Below, piece by piece: positions 8,224 to 16,658 of a DNA stretch of 64,000 nucleotides. A model generated the notes under the pieces. That model had not been told where the DNA came from, made no database searches, and was given only the letters and a program-made list of their open reading frames with translations. Made by a program: the position numbers and the translations under genes. Numbering within the stretch: the stretch's first letter is position 1; every line of letters starts with the position of its first letter. Source of the DNA: Streptomyces antioxidans (GTDB lineage Bacteria; Actinomycetota; Actinomycetes; Streptomycetales; Streptomycetaceae); contig NZ_LAKD02000120.1 of NCBI RefSeq assembly GCF_000968685.2, positions 1 to 64,000 of the forward strand, read 5' to 3'.

Positions 8224-10515
8224 CTACTCTCCGTTGTCCGGGGCGGTGACGTGGCCGTCCTTGATGTACCGCGCGAGGTTGAGGTCATCGCCGTGCTCCT
8301 CGCGCACGCCCTCGGCCCACAGCGTCGTCTGGGTGCCCTCGTGCTTGACCATCCCCGGGCTCACCCCGATCCGGAAGCCGCCCGGCAGCGGTGTGCCGTC
8401 CTCGTGGGGCAGGAGGTCCAGCGGGCTGGGTCCGTCGGAGGGGTAGACCGCGCAGTCGGAGAGGACCGCCACCGGGTACCGGCCGGTGGCCGCCGCCATC
8501 TTGAGCATCTTGCGGTGCATATTGATCCGCGCCTTGGAGATGACCGCCGCGCGGATGTCGGGCCGCCATGTCGGGCGCTGCAGCGCGGGCCAGGGCTGGC
8601 CCGGGCGCCAGCCACCGCCACGGGGGCGTTCGCGCAGCTTGCCGATGCCGCCCTTGACGGTCGCCTTGATCGCGGAGAGGACGATCGCCATCCGCGGGTC
8701 GGCCTGCCGACGGCCGTCCATCGCGGTCAGGAACTCCCCCGGCGCCATGCCGGTGGTGACCCCCAGGTCGGCCATCGTGGCGATATAGGCATCGCGCAGC
8801 CGTGTGTACCAGGCGTCCAGATAGCGGCCGCTGTCCGGGCGGAGGTACGCCTCGACGGGGGCGACGCCGTAGCCGAGTTCGACGGCGTAGGCGACGGTCG
8901 GCGTGGCGTACCAGGCGGGCCCGGACGGCCGCTCCCCGGTCGGGGTGAACGGGCTCGGCAGGCGCGGATCCAGCTCGATATGGGAGAGGTCCACCAGCCA
9001 GGAGCCGGGGACCTTCGGGTCGAACGGCGGTCGCTTGGCGTACGCGGCCGCGCCGAGGCCGACGACGGTGCCGTTGGCGGCCGCGGCGAAGGCCATGTTG
9101 ACGTCGATGCCCACCACATAGCGCTTGCCGCACTCCTCGTCGGTGAGCGGCCGCGCCCAGTCGTACGCCTCCTCCACCAGGACCTCTTCGGGGGTGCGCT
9201 GGTGGAAGCGCGGCAAGTGGGCCAGGAGCGGGTGGCCGTCCGGGGCTTCGGGCGGGGCGCACGGCACCGGCTCGGTGCCCAGCGAGCCGGGGTTGTGCTC
9301 GCTGTGCCGACGGCCGGTGCCGTCCGGCTCACCGGCGCGGGTCGGCGGGTGCAGAGCGGTCATCAGCTCCAGGCCGGTGACGGCGGTGGAGCCGCAGGGG
9401 GTCATGACGCGGTCGGCGTACGTGCCCAGCAGCTGGGCCAGATCGGCGGGCGGCAGCTGCGCGGCCTCGCCCCAGGAGCGCGCGTCGAGGGCGTCCCAGC
9501 CCAGGACACACAGCTGGACGCAGGCGCGCCGCGCGCCCTCGGCGGGGCGGTAGACCCGCGCCCACGGCCCGAGTCCACGCCGGGTGAGCCGCCAGTCGGC
9601 CCTCTCCAGCTGCTTGAGGACCTTATGGCCCTCGGACAGCCTCCCCGCCCGCCGCTCCTCGTCGGTCAGCCGGTCCGGGAGGCCGAGGCGCAGCGCGGCG
9701 GCGTCGGTGAGCACCAGCACCGGGTCGGCGTCCCTGCCGTTGCGGTTCAGCCGTGGCGCGCCCAGCCGGGCCTCGGCCAGAGTCCACTCCACGAGGGCGG
9801 GGAGGGACTTGGCCGGGATGTCCAGGATCAGACCGCCGGGGCAGTACGCCGCGAGCCCGTCCTCCGCGAAGTCGACCACCGCCAGCGGGCCGTTGACGAA
9901 GCGCGGGTCCACGGTGGGGGTGGCGGCGGTGGTCCTCCTGCTGGGTGTGGTTGGCGCCGTCGCGGGTTGCCGTGCGTCCGGGCGCCGCGGTGTGCGCGAT
10001 GTTCGCGATGTGGCCGACCGGGGCGGGCGGACCCGCTGCTGCGCCGGGGGCGTGGCGGGTCGCCGGGGCGCGTCCGGTGCGGCGGTCTCCGCACGCCTCT
10101 GATCCTCCGCGGCCGGGGCGGGGAGGTCCGGCTCCTCCGCGGCCGGGGCGGGGGCGGGGAGGTCCGCCGACTCCACGGCCGGGGCGGGAAGGTCCGACTC
10201 CGCGGCCGGGGTGGGGAACCGGGCGGCCAGGCCCTTCAGGAGCCGGGCGTAGGCGGCGCGCGTCGGCTGCCGCGGCTCGGTCTTGCCGGATTCCCAATTG
10301 CCCACCGCTTCCCGGCGGATGTCCAGCGCCCCGGCAACCTCGGCCTGACTCAGCCCCGCGGCCTCACGCAGCCTCTTGCGCTCGGCCGGTGTCGGCAGAT
10401 CGTCCTGGGCGATCTGCTCCAAGAGCGCGTCGACAGCGCCGAACAACTCGTCCTCAGCGGGCACCGGGCTCACCTCCGGGCAGACCCTATCCCAATCGCT
10501 CTGCGCAGCGCTCAC
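8224..10515 (-). CDS. tap: Telomere-associated protein Tap
   Basis: A 763-residue protein in the size class of known Tap proteins (about 740). Tap binds the 3' telomere overhang and recruits Tpg for end patching. Residues about 44-95 form a Cro/C1-type HTH (RKRLREAAGLSQAEVAGALD). A low-complexity Pro/Ala/Glu linker with tandem DLPAPA repeats follows (about residues 98-195), then the long conserved body (VDFAEDGLAAYCPGG, YVVGIDVNMAFAAAANGTVV, GGIGKLRERPRGGGW). The linker is the variable part. An ATG at 10515 starts the operon. The pair implies a linear chromosome or plasmid. Confidence 0.95.
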   Translation of the reverse strand: MSAAQSDWDRVCPEVSPVPAEDELFGAVDALLEQIAQDDLPTPAERKRLREAAGLSQAEVAGALDIRREAVGNWESGKTEPRQPTRAAYARLLKGLAARFPTPAAESDLPAPAVESADLPAPAPAAEEPDLPAPAAEDQRRAETAAPDAPRRPATPPAQQRVRPPRSATSRTSRTPRRPDARQPATAPTTPSRRTTAATPTVDPRFVNGPLAVVDFAEDGLAAYCPGGLILDIPAKSLPALVEWTLAEARLGAPRLNRNGRDADPVLVLTDAAALRLGLPDRLTDEERRAGRLSEGHKVLKQLERADWRLTRRGLGPWARVYRPAEGARRACVQLCVLGWDALDARSWGEAAQLPPADLAQLLGTYADRVMTPCGSTAVTGLELMTALHPPTRAGEPDGTGRRHSEHNPGSLGTEPVPCAPPEAPDGHPLLAHLPRFHQRTPEEVLVEEAYDWARPLTDEECGKRYVVGIDVNMAFAAAANGTVVGLGAAAYAKRPPFDPKVPGSWLVDLSHIELDPRLPSPFTPTGERPSGPAWYATPTVAYAVELGYGVAPVEAYLRPDSGRYLDAWYTRLRDAYIATMADLGVTTGMAPGEFLTAMDGRRQADPRMAIVLSAIKATVKGGIGKLRERPRGGGWRPGQPWPALQRPTWRPDIRAAVISKARINMHRKMLKMAAATGRYPVAVLSDCAVYPSDGPSPLDLLPHEDGTPLPGGFRIGVSPGMVKHEGTQTTLWAEGVREEHGDDLNLARYIKDGHVTAPDNGE

Positions 10516-10572
10516 TTCATCGCACGCGCCATCGCACGCTCAATCACTCCGGCAATCCCTTCCTATCGCAAA

Positions 10573-10601
10573 CGGGTCGGCCGAAAGGAACGGCCGACCC
10601 G
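10573..10601. terminator. Terminator after the small lipoprotein gene
   Basis: 10-bp stem CGGGTCGGCC (10573-10582) / GGCCGACCCG (10592-10601), about 44 bases past the lipoprotein stop and upstream of tap. Confidence 0.65.
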
Positions 10602-10644
10602 GCGATCGGTGGTGACGACGAACTCGTCAGTGAGGACGAATTGA

Positions 10645-10884
10645 TTAGTCGTCAACACACTTGGGGTACTTCGAGCCCCGATTGCAGTCGTGATAGTCGT
10701 ACTTACTGACGCGGAACTTCTTCTCCGCGTCCCCCTTGGTCGGCTTGACGACCAAGTAGAACTTCTTCCCGTCCTTGACCTTGTCGGTCACCTGCCCGTC
10801 AGGGCCCCGGTCGAAATCCTGCGCGCAGCCTGCGAGCGAGGCGAAAGCGGTCATCAGCAAAAGGGCGGCGGCAAGACGACGCAT
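10645..10884 (-). CDS. Small lipoprotein, copy 1 of a paralogous pair
   Basis: A 79-residue protein with a lipoprotein signal peptide: MRR, a hydrophobic core, and lipobox LAGC with Cys19 as the lipidated residue. The mature part is about 60 residues, Lys/Asp-rich, with two further Cys (DCNRG and PKCVDD) that could form a disulfide. It is nearly identical to the protein at 55790-56026: the last ~16 residues (YDYHDCNRGSKYPKCVDD) are the same. The function is unknown. It is probably exported and anchored to the outer face of the membrane. Confidence 0.85.
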   Translation of the reverse strand: MRRLAAALLLMTAFASLAGCAQDFDRGPDGQVTDKVKDGKKFYLVVKPTKGDAEKKFRVSKYDYHDCNRGSKYPKCVDD

Positions 10885-10970
10885 ATGGTGCTCCGATCAA
10901 CTTGGGGACCGGCACAGTCTAAGAGGGACGCGTCACCGACAACACCGCCGGGAAAACACCCCGGTATGAG

Positions 10971-11462
10971 TTACGCGGTCACCTTGGCGAGGAACGCGGC
11001 GACGTTCGCCACGGTCCGCTCGATCTTCTCCTCCAGGGTCAGCGACTCCTGCGGGCGCGATCCGGCGCCCGCGTCCTTCTTGCCCCGCACATACAGCGAG
11101 CAGGCGAGGTCGCTGCATATGTAGGCGCCCACCGAGTTGCCCTGCTGCCTGGCCTTCCCCGCCTTCGGCGCCACCATCAGGGACACCCCGCCCGTGTGGG
11201 CGGTCAGGCACATCGAGCACATGCTGCGCCGCGCCTGCCAGGAGGCGGGGCCCGGACTGCGCAGCGCGATGGCGGTCGGGCGGCCGTCCAGCACGGTGAC
11301 CAGATAGCCACGGTCGGGGGCCTGCGGATCTCGCCAGCCGAGGTAGTCCAGGTCGTCCCAGGGCCGGGCGGCCAGGTCACGCGGGACGGACAGGCGCTTG
11401 GCCTCGCCCTTGGTGCAGTTCACGAACGCGGCACGGATCTCTTGCTCAGTCATCGGCTTCAT
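10971..11462 (-). CDS. FBP (elongation factor G-binding) zinc-finger domain protein
   Basis: A 163-residue cytosolic protein. The C-terminal half carries the FBP treble-clef zinc finger: SMCSMC, then about 30 residues, then ICSDLAC, giving four Cys ligands. The domain occurs in FusB-type proteins that bind EF-G and rescue it from fusidic acid; the N-terminal part here (TEQEIRAAFVNCTKGEAKRL) fits the family. Starts at 11462 or 11453 are possible and neither has a ribosome-binding site, so the mRNA may be leaderless or nearly so. The divergent TetR gene and shared perfect operator indicate inducible expression. Confidence 0.85.
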   Translation of the reverse strand: MKPMTEQEIRAAFVNCTKGEAKRLSVPRDLAARPWDDLDYLGWRDPQAPDRGYLVTVLDGRPTAIALRSPGPASWQARRSMCSMCLTAHTGGVSLMVAPKAGKARQQGNSVGAYICSDLACSLYVRGKKDAGAGSRPQESLTLEEKIERTVANVAAFLAKVTA

Positions 11463-11475
11463 ATACCGCACGCTA

Positions 11476-11500
11476 ATTTGCCTAAAAGCTTTAGGCAAAT
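11476..11500. promoter_or_regulatory. TetR operator between FBP gene and TetR gene
   Basis: Perfect inverted repeat with 11-bp arms ATTTGCCTAAA (11476-11486) and TTTAGGCAAAT (11490-11500) around AGC. It sits 14 bases from the FBP start and 34 bases from the TetR start, and is AT-rich against its surroundings. One dimeric repressor bound here would block both promoters. Confidence 0.85.
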
Positions 11501-11533
11501 GGATAATGGGCATGGGTCGAGGAGAGGAAGGCT

Positions 11534-12103
11534 ATGGCGCGGGCAGGACTGACCACGGAACGTCTGACCCAGGCGGGAGCGGAGCTCGCCGATGAGGTCG
11601 GCTTCGACCAGGTGACCGTATCGGCGCTGGCCAGACGGTTCGACGTCAAGGTCGCGAGCCTCTACTCACATCTGAGGAACTCGCAGGACCTCAAGACCAG
11701 GATCGCCCTCCTCGCCCTGGAGGAGCTGGCCGACCGGGCCGCCGACGCCCTGGCGGGACGGGCCGGGAAGGACGCCCTGACCGCCTTCGCCAACGTCTAC
11801 CGCGACTACGCCCGCGAGCATCCCGGCCGCTACACCGCGGCCCGGCTCAGACTCGACCCGGAGGCGGCGGCCGCCAGCGCCGGTGTCCGGCACGCCCAGA
11901 TGACCCGGGCGATTCTGCGCGGCTACGACCTGGCCGAACCGGACCAGACGCATGCGGTCCGGCTGCTGGGCAGCGTCTTCCACGGCTACGTCAGCCTCGA
12001 GATGGCGGGCGGGTTCAGCCACAGCGCCCCCGACAGCGAGCAGAGCTGGTCGCGGACCCTGGACGCCCTCGACGCCCTGCTGCGGAACTGGCCCGCGCCC
12101 TGA
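11534..12103 (+). CDS. TetR-family regulator with WHG-type C-terminal domain
   Basis: A 189-residue protein. The N-terminal HTH (ADEVGFDQVTVSALARRFDV, KVASLYSHLRNSQDL) is followed by the C-terminal WHG-class ligand domain, with the motif GSVFHGYVSLEMAGGFSH. GAGAGGAAGG is a good ribosome-binding site before the ATG. The divergent gene is the FBP zinc-finger protein, so this protein most likely represses it and itself through the palindrome at 11476-11500. Confidence 0.92.
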   Translation: MARAGLTTERLTQAGAELADEVGFDQVTVSALARRFDVKVASLYSHLRNSQDLKTRIALLALEELADRAADALAGRAGKDALTAFANVYRDYAREHPGRYTAARLRLDPEAAAASAGVRHAQMTRAILRGYDLAEPDQTHAVRLLGSVFHGYVSLEMAGGFSHSAPDSEQSWSRTLDALDALLRNWPAP

Positions 12104-12186
12104 CCAGGCGCGCATCGCGTAGCCGCGCATCGCCCTGCACACCACGCACCATCCATCCGCCCACCCCTGATCAACAGGCTGGCCCC

Positions 12187-13374
12187 ATGCACACCACCGA
12201 GCACCACTGGATCACCACCCCCATCACCGCCGACATCCTGCGCGGCGCCCTCGACCTGGAGCGCACCACGCACGGGCTGCTGCCACACCGGCTGCCCGCC
12301 TGGGCCCGCGCCCAGTGCGCCGACGCGCAGCTCGCCATGGTGGAGGCCCAGCCGTCCGGCGTACGGCTGGTCTTCCGGACCCGGGCCACCGCCGTCGAAC
12401 TGGACACGCTGCCCACCAAGCGGGCCTACGCGGGCGCCCCGCCCCGCCCGGACGGCGTCTACGACCTGCTGATCGACGGCCGTCTGACCGCCCAGTCCAC
12501 GGTGACCGGCGGCAACACCCTGGCGATCGACATGGCCACCGGGACCGTCGAGAGCCACCCCGGGCCGGTCGGCACCCTCCGCTTCGCCGACCTCCCCGAC
12601 AATGTCAAGGACGTCGAGATCTGGCTGCCGCACAACGAGACCACCGAACTCGTCGCCCTGCGCACCGACGCCCCCGTCGAGCCCGTACCGGACCGGGGCC
12701 GCAGGGTGTGGCTGCACCACGGCAGTTCGATCAGCCATGGCTCCGACGCCGCGAGCCCCACCGCCATCTGGCCCGCGCTCGCCGCCTCCCTCGGCGGCGT
12801 GGAACTGATCAACCTGGGCCTGGGCGGCAGCGCCCTGCTCGACCCGTTCACCGCACGGACGATGCGGGACACCCCCGCCGACCTGATCAGCGTCAAGATC
12901 GGCGTCAATCTGGTCAACGCCGATCTGATGCGGCTGCGCGCCTTCGGCCCGGCGGTGCACGGCTTTCTCGACACGATCCGCGAGGGGCATCCCACCACAC
13001 CACTGCTGGTCGTCTCCGCCATCCTGTGCCCCATCCACGAGGACACCCCCGGCCCGGCGTCCTTCGACTTCGACGCGCTCAGCTCCGGAAAGCTGCGGTT
13101 CCTGGCCACCGGCGACCCCGCCGAGCGCGCCGCAGGGAAGCTGACGCTCGGCGTCATCCGGGATGAGCTGTCCCGGATCGTCAAGCAGCGGGCGGCCGAT
13201 GACCCCCACCTCCACTACCTCGACGGACGCGACCTCTACGGCGAGGCCGACGCCGTCGAGCTGCCGCTGCCCGACGAGCTCCACCCGGACGCGGCCACCC
13301 ACCGCCGCATCGGGGAACGCTTCGCCGCGCTGGCCTTCGCCGCCGGGGGTCCGTTCGCGGGCCGGAGCGCCTGA
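12187..13374 (+). CDS. SGNH/GDSL-family hydrolase
   Basis: A 395-residue two-domain protein. An N-terminal beta-rich domain (about residues 1-165) is followed by an SGNH esterase domain: block I GSSISHG (Ser181 nucleophile), block II LGGS, block III GVNLVNAD, and block V DELHPD carrying the Asp and His. No signal peptide is seen. The family de-esterifies sugars, lipids or acylated metabolites. It stands alone after the TetR gene and may be co-transcribed with it. Confidence 0.85.
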   Translation: MHTTEHHWITTPITADILRGALDLERTTHGLLPHRLPAWARAQCADAQLAMVEAQPSGVRLVFRTRATAVELDTLPTKRAYAGAPPRPDGVYDLLIDGRLTAQSTVTGGNTLAIDMATGTVESHPGPVGTLRFADLPDNVKDVEIWLPHNETTELVALRTDAPVEPVPDRGRRVWLHHGSSISHGSDAASPTAIWPALAASLGGVELINLGLGGSALLDPFTARTMRDTPADLISVKIGVNLVNADLMRLRAFGPAVHGFLDTIREGHPTTPLLVVSAILCPIHEDTPGPASFDFDALSSGKLRFLATGDPAERAAGKLTLGVIRDELSRIVKQRAADDPHLHYLDGRDLYGEADAVELPLPDELHPDAATHRRIGERFAALAFAAGGPFAGRSA

Positions 13375-13634
13375 CGGCGGGCCCCGTCCGGTACAACGGG
13401 AAGAGACGGCATGGACGACACCGAGGGCCCCGGCCTCGCCGAGCAGCGGGTGAGCGCGATGCGCGGGCCTCGGACCGGCCCGGTGGCCACATGCTGGAGC
13501 TGAGGCCCGATGAGAGCACCGGCGGCGTGGGGTGGCTCCGGACACCGCCCGTGGACACGCCGTGGGCGGGGTGATCCGGGGACGTCCCCGGGCGGCCCGC
13601 CCCCTGCGGCACCGCGGGGCCAGGCCCTACCCTG
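13375..13634. other. Intergenic region, nothing recognised
   Basis: 260 bases between the SGNH hydrolase gene and the phosphatase gene. Short frames exist on both strands, but none matches a family I know. Confidence 0.5.
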
Positions 13635-14105
13635 GTGGCCGTGCACATCTGCTTCGTCTGCAGCGGGAACATCTGCCGGTCGCCGTCCGCCGCGCTGGTC
13701 TTCGCCGAGCATCTGCGCCGGGCGGGACTCGACGGCGCGGTAAGGGTCAGCAGCGCCGGTATCGGCCCCTGGCACGCCGGTGAGCCCATCGACGAACGGG
13801 CCGGGGAGCTGCTGGTGCGGCATGGCTACCCGGTCGGGCACGTCGCGGCCCAGATCGGCGCCGAGCACCGGGACGCCGAGCTGTTCCTGGCGCTGGACCG
13901 CGGCCACGAGAAGGCGCTGCGCCGACTGGTCGAGGACCCGTCCCGGGTCAGGTTGCTGCGGTCCTTCGACCCGGACGCCACCGGCGATCTGGACGTACCC
14001 GACCCGTACTACGGCGGCCCGGAGGGGTTCGACGAGGTGCTGGCCATGATCGAAGCCTCGGTGCCCGGCCTGCTGGCCTGGGTGCGCGAGCGCATCGCCG
14101 CATGA
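13635..14105 (+). CDS. Low-molecular-weight phosphatase (LMW-PTP family)
   Basis: A 156-residue protein with the complete LMW-PTP active site: P-loop CSGNICRS (Cys9 nucleophile, Arg15) and the general acid Asp123 in DPYYGG. The GTG start is set by the family's N-terminus. Its TGA overlaps the ATG of the fructosamine-kinase-like gene (ATGA). Members encoded beside fructosamine kinases are known to dephosphorylate ribulosamine 5-phosphates on glycated proteins, making substrate for the kinase. That role fits better here than protein-tyrosine signalling, but this is inference from context. Confidence 0.9.
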   Translation: MAVHICFVCSGNICRSPSAALVFAEHLRRAGLDGAVRVSSAGIGPWHAGEPIDERAGELLVRHGYPVGHVAAQIGAEHRDAELFLALDRGHEKALRRLVEDPSRVRLLRSFDPDATGDLDVPDPYYGGPEGFDEVLAMIEASVPGLLAWVRERIAA

Positions 14106-14980
14106 GCGGCCGTGCCGGGGCCGGGTCCGGCGAGGACCCCGGTGCCGCGGCGGCCCGCCTCACCGGCCGTCCGGCGACCCGCCGACGGCCGCTGTCCGCC
14201 ACGCTCACCGAAGTCACCCTGGACGGCGGGCAGTCGGTGATGGTGAAAAGGGGTGACGATCCGGGCGCGGTGGAGGCCGAGGCGGCGGGGCTGCGCTGGC
14301 TGGCCGACGCCGGTACGGTCAGCGTCCCGGCGGTGCACGGCCACGACCGGCACTGGCTGGTCACCGACCGGGTGCCGGTCGGGCGGCCGGGCGCCCGGGC
14401 GGCGGCCCGGTTCGGCCGCGGCCTGGCCGCCCTGCACACCGCCGGCGCACCCGCGTTCGGCGCCCCGCCGCCCGGCGGCCCCACGGACGCGTACATCGGC
14501 ATGGCCCCGATGCGCAACGTCACGGGCCCCGACTGGCCGCGCTGGTACGCCGAACACCGGGTGCTGCCCTATCTGCGGCGCGCCGTCGACGACGGCACGG
14601 TCCGCCACGGCGAGGCCGAGGTGATCGAGCTCGCCTGTGAGCGGCTGCCCGAGCTGGCCGGACCCGCCGAGCCACCCGCCAGGCTGCACGGCGATCTGTG
14701 GAACGGCAACGTCCTGTGGGGGACCGACGGGCAGGTGTGGCTGATCGATCCGGCCGCGCACGGCGGCCACCGGGAGACCGATCTGGCGATGCTCCACCTG
14801 TTCGGCTGCCCGCACCTGGACCGGGTGCTGGACGGCTACCAGGAGGTGGCACCGCTCGCCGAGGGCTGGGCCGACCGCGTCGGTGTGCACCAGCTCTTCC
14901 CGCTGCTGGTGCACGCCGTGCTGTTCGGCCGCGGCTACGCCGGGCAGGCGGTCACGGTGGCCCGGGCCCTGGCGCGGTGA
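14102..14980 (+). CDS. Fructosamine/ribulosamine 3-kinase family protein
   Basis: A 292-residue kinase of the aminoglycoside-phosphotransferase fold. Motifs are VMVKRG for ATP, the catalytic HGDLWNGN (Asp198, Asn201) and the metal-binding IDPAAHGGHRETDLAM (Asp216). The family phosphorylates ketoamines on glycated amines, which destabilises them and repairs the protein. Bacterial members prefer ribulosamines and erythrulosamines. It is translationally coupled to the upstream LMW phosphatase. Confidence 0.9.
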   Translation: MSGRAGAGSGEDPGAAAARLTGRPATRRRPLSATLTEVTLDGGQSVMVKRGDDPGAVEAEAAGLRWLADAGTVSVPAVHGHDRHWLVTDRVPVGRPGARAAARFGRGLAALHTAGAPAFGAPPPGGPTDAYIGMAPMRNVTGPDWPRWYAEHRVLPYLRRAVDDGTVRHGEAEVIELACERLPELAGPAEPPARLHGDLWNGNVLWGTDGQVWLIDPAAHGGHRETDLAMLHLFGCPHLDRVLDGYQEVAPLAEGWADRVGVHQLFPLLVHAVLFGRGYAGQAVTVARALAR

Positions 14981-15126
14981 CCCGCCGCAACTCCTCGTAG
15001 AGCGTGGTCGTCGTCCGTGCCGGTGTACGGGACGGCCACTGCCACAACCACCGCGATCCGCCTTGAGCGGAAACCGATGCGCCCGGTGGCCCGTCTTGGG
15101 TGGCGGAGTCACACGGATGGGAAGCC

Positions 15127-16176
15127 ATGGTGGAGCGGGTGGACAGCGGTACGACGGCGCCGGGCCGGGCGGGGGCGCCCCGGCGGGCCGGGCGCTGGCT
15201 GGTGCGGTGGGCCCGGTGGGGCGCCGCGGCGGGGGACGCGCGGGGCCGGGCGCCCTGGGCCCGGGGGCGAGTGCTCGCCGTGCTGGCGGTGCTGACGGCC
15301 GGGCTGCTGGCGTTCCACCGGGCGGTGCCCAACTCCGCCTGGCACATGGGCAGTTTGCTGGAGGCGTTCCTGCCGTGGCTCGGTGTGGTGGTCGTGGTGC
15401 TGCTCGTCCTGGCGCTGCTGCGCCGCTCGGCCCTCGCGCTGGTGGCGCTGCTGCTGCCGGTGGCGGCGTGGACCCATCTCTTCGGCGGGCTGTTCCTGCC
15501 CGGGGCGGAGCCCGGCCCGGGTGATCTGGTGGTGGTGCAGCACAACGTCAGCGATGAGAACGCCGATCCGGCGGGTACGGCCCGCGCGCTCGCCGACGCC
15601 GGGCCGGATCTCATCGCGCTGGAGGAACTGGTGCCCACGGCGCTGCCGGTCTACGAGAAGGCGCTCGCCCCGGACTATCCGTACCACGCCGTCCGGGGCA
15701 CCGTCGGACTCTGGTCGAAGCATCCGCTCACCGGTGCCCGGCCGTTGGACATCAAACCCCGGGGGATCGCGGAGGGGTGGCACCGCGGACTGCGGACCAC
15801 CGTCCACACACCGCACGGCGCGGTCGCGGCGTATGTCGCGCATCTGCCGTCGGTGCGCATCCGGGCGAGTGGCCTCGCGTCCTCCTGGCGTGATGAGAGC
15901 GCCGGTCTGCTGGGCGAGGCCATCGCCGCCGAGAGTCGCGATCGGGTGATCCTGCTGGGCGACCTCAACGGCACGGTCGACGACCGTGGGCTGGCACCGC
16001 TGACCTCGCGGATGAACATGGCGGACCGGGGCTTCGCCTTCAGCTTCCCCGCGGGCTTCCCGCTGGCCAGGATCGACCAGGTCATGGCCCGCTCGGCAAC
16101 CGTCGGCCGTATCCGCACCCTGCCCGCCACCGGCAGCGATCATCTGCCGGTCGCCGCCCGGATCGGGTGGGGGTGA
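15127..16176 (+). CDS. Membrane endonuclease/exonuclease/phosphatase-family protein, VanJ-like
   Basis: A 349-residue protein. After a basic N-terminus, three hydrophobic helices lie at roughly residues 45-115. An EEP-fold domain then follows: VVVQHNVSDENA, LIALEEL (metal Glu), LWSKHPL, ILLGDLNGT (catalytic Asp/Asn), RIDQVMA and SDHLPVAA (catalytic Asp-His). The topology puts the enzymatic domain outside the membrane. This matches VanJ of S. coelicolor, a phosphohydrolase linked to teicoplanin-type resistance. An in-frame GTG at 15100 is possible, but GATGGGAAG before 15127 favours the ATG. Confidence 0.82.
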   Translation: MVERVDSGTTAPGRAGAPRRAGRWLVRWARWGAAAGDARGRAPWARGRVLAVLAVLTAGLLAFHRAVPNSAWHMGSLLEAFLPWLGVVVVVLLVLALLRRSALALVALLLPVAAWTHLFGGLFLPGAEPGPGDLVVVQHNVSDENADPAGTARALADAGPDLIALEELVPTALPVYEKALAPDYPYHAVRGTVGLWSKHPLTGARPLDIKPRGIAEGWHRGLRTTVHTPHGAVAAYVAHLPSVRIRASGLASSWRDESAGLLGEAIAAESRDRVILLGDLNGTVDDRGLAPLTSRMNMADRGFAFSFPAGFPLARIDQVMARSATVGRIRTLPATGSDHLPVAARIGWG

Positions 16177-16658
16177 CCAGGGCCGGGTCATTACGGTGAT
16201 GCCGCGCCGTGCGGCACAGCCCTCGCGGCGTCTGCTCGGGAGCGGTCCCGGGACCCGCGGGTTAGAAATGCCGCGCACGCGTTCGGAACGGCGATCTACC
16301 CTTTTGCCCGACCGGTTGACCGCTTCACGAGCAGCCGCATCCCACTCCCCCGATCCACCCACTTTCTCGAATCCACCATTCTCGGCGTCGGGTTCACGCT
16401 AGCCACCGCATGGCGCGCCAGAAATCCCGAATTGCTTATGCCTGGCATCTCCCTGCGGGATACCACCCATTCCCCCCAGAAGTCACCAAACCAGGCATAT
16501 ACCCTTGCCCCTTGTGGCGGACGTCACAGTATGCGGGCGCGGTGTCTTCAGGTCATCATATGACCCGATCGCCGCAGGCGGCCTGGGCCGCAAGGGGCGG
16601 CGGCGCCCCCAGCAAGCACAGCAACGACCCCATCAGCACAGCAACGACAAGGAGGGGC
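16177..16658. promoter_or_regulatory. Long leader/promoter region of the tetronate operon
   Basis: 482 bases without a gene; from about 16300 on it is AT-richer than its surroundings. It holds the palindrome ATGCCTGGCAT (16438-16448), whose left half TATGCCTGG recurs inverted as CCAGGCATA at 16491-16499. A second palindrome is GGTCAT/ATGACC (16551-16556 and 16560-16565) with a 3-bp centre. These are candidate sites for the operon's GntR/FadR regulator. A 14-bp direct repeat AGCACAGCAACGAC (16615 and 16635) lies just before the AGGAGGGG ribosome-binding site. Confidence 0.5.

Noticed and set aside
8251..10644. 797-codon plus-strand frame opposite tap
   Set aside because: It is the antisense shadow of the recognisable Tap protein; no start signal or conserved motif.
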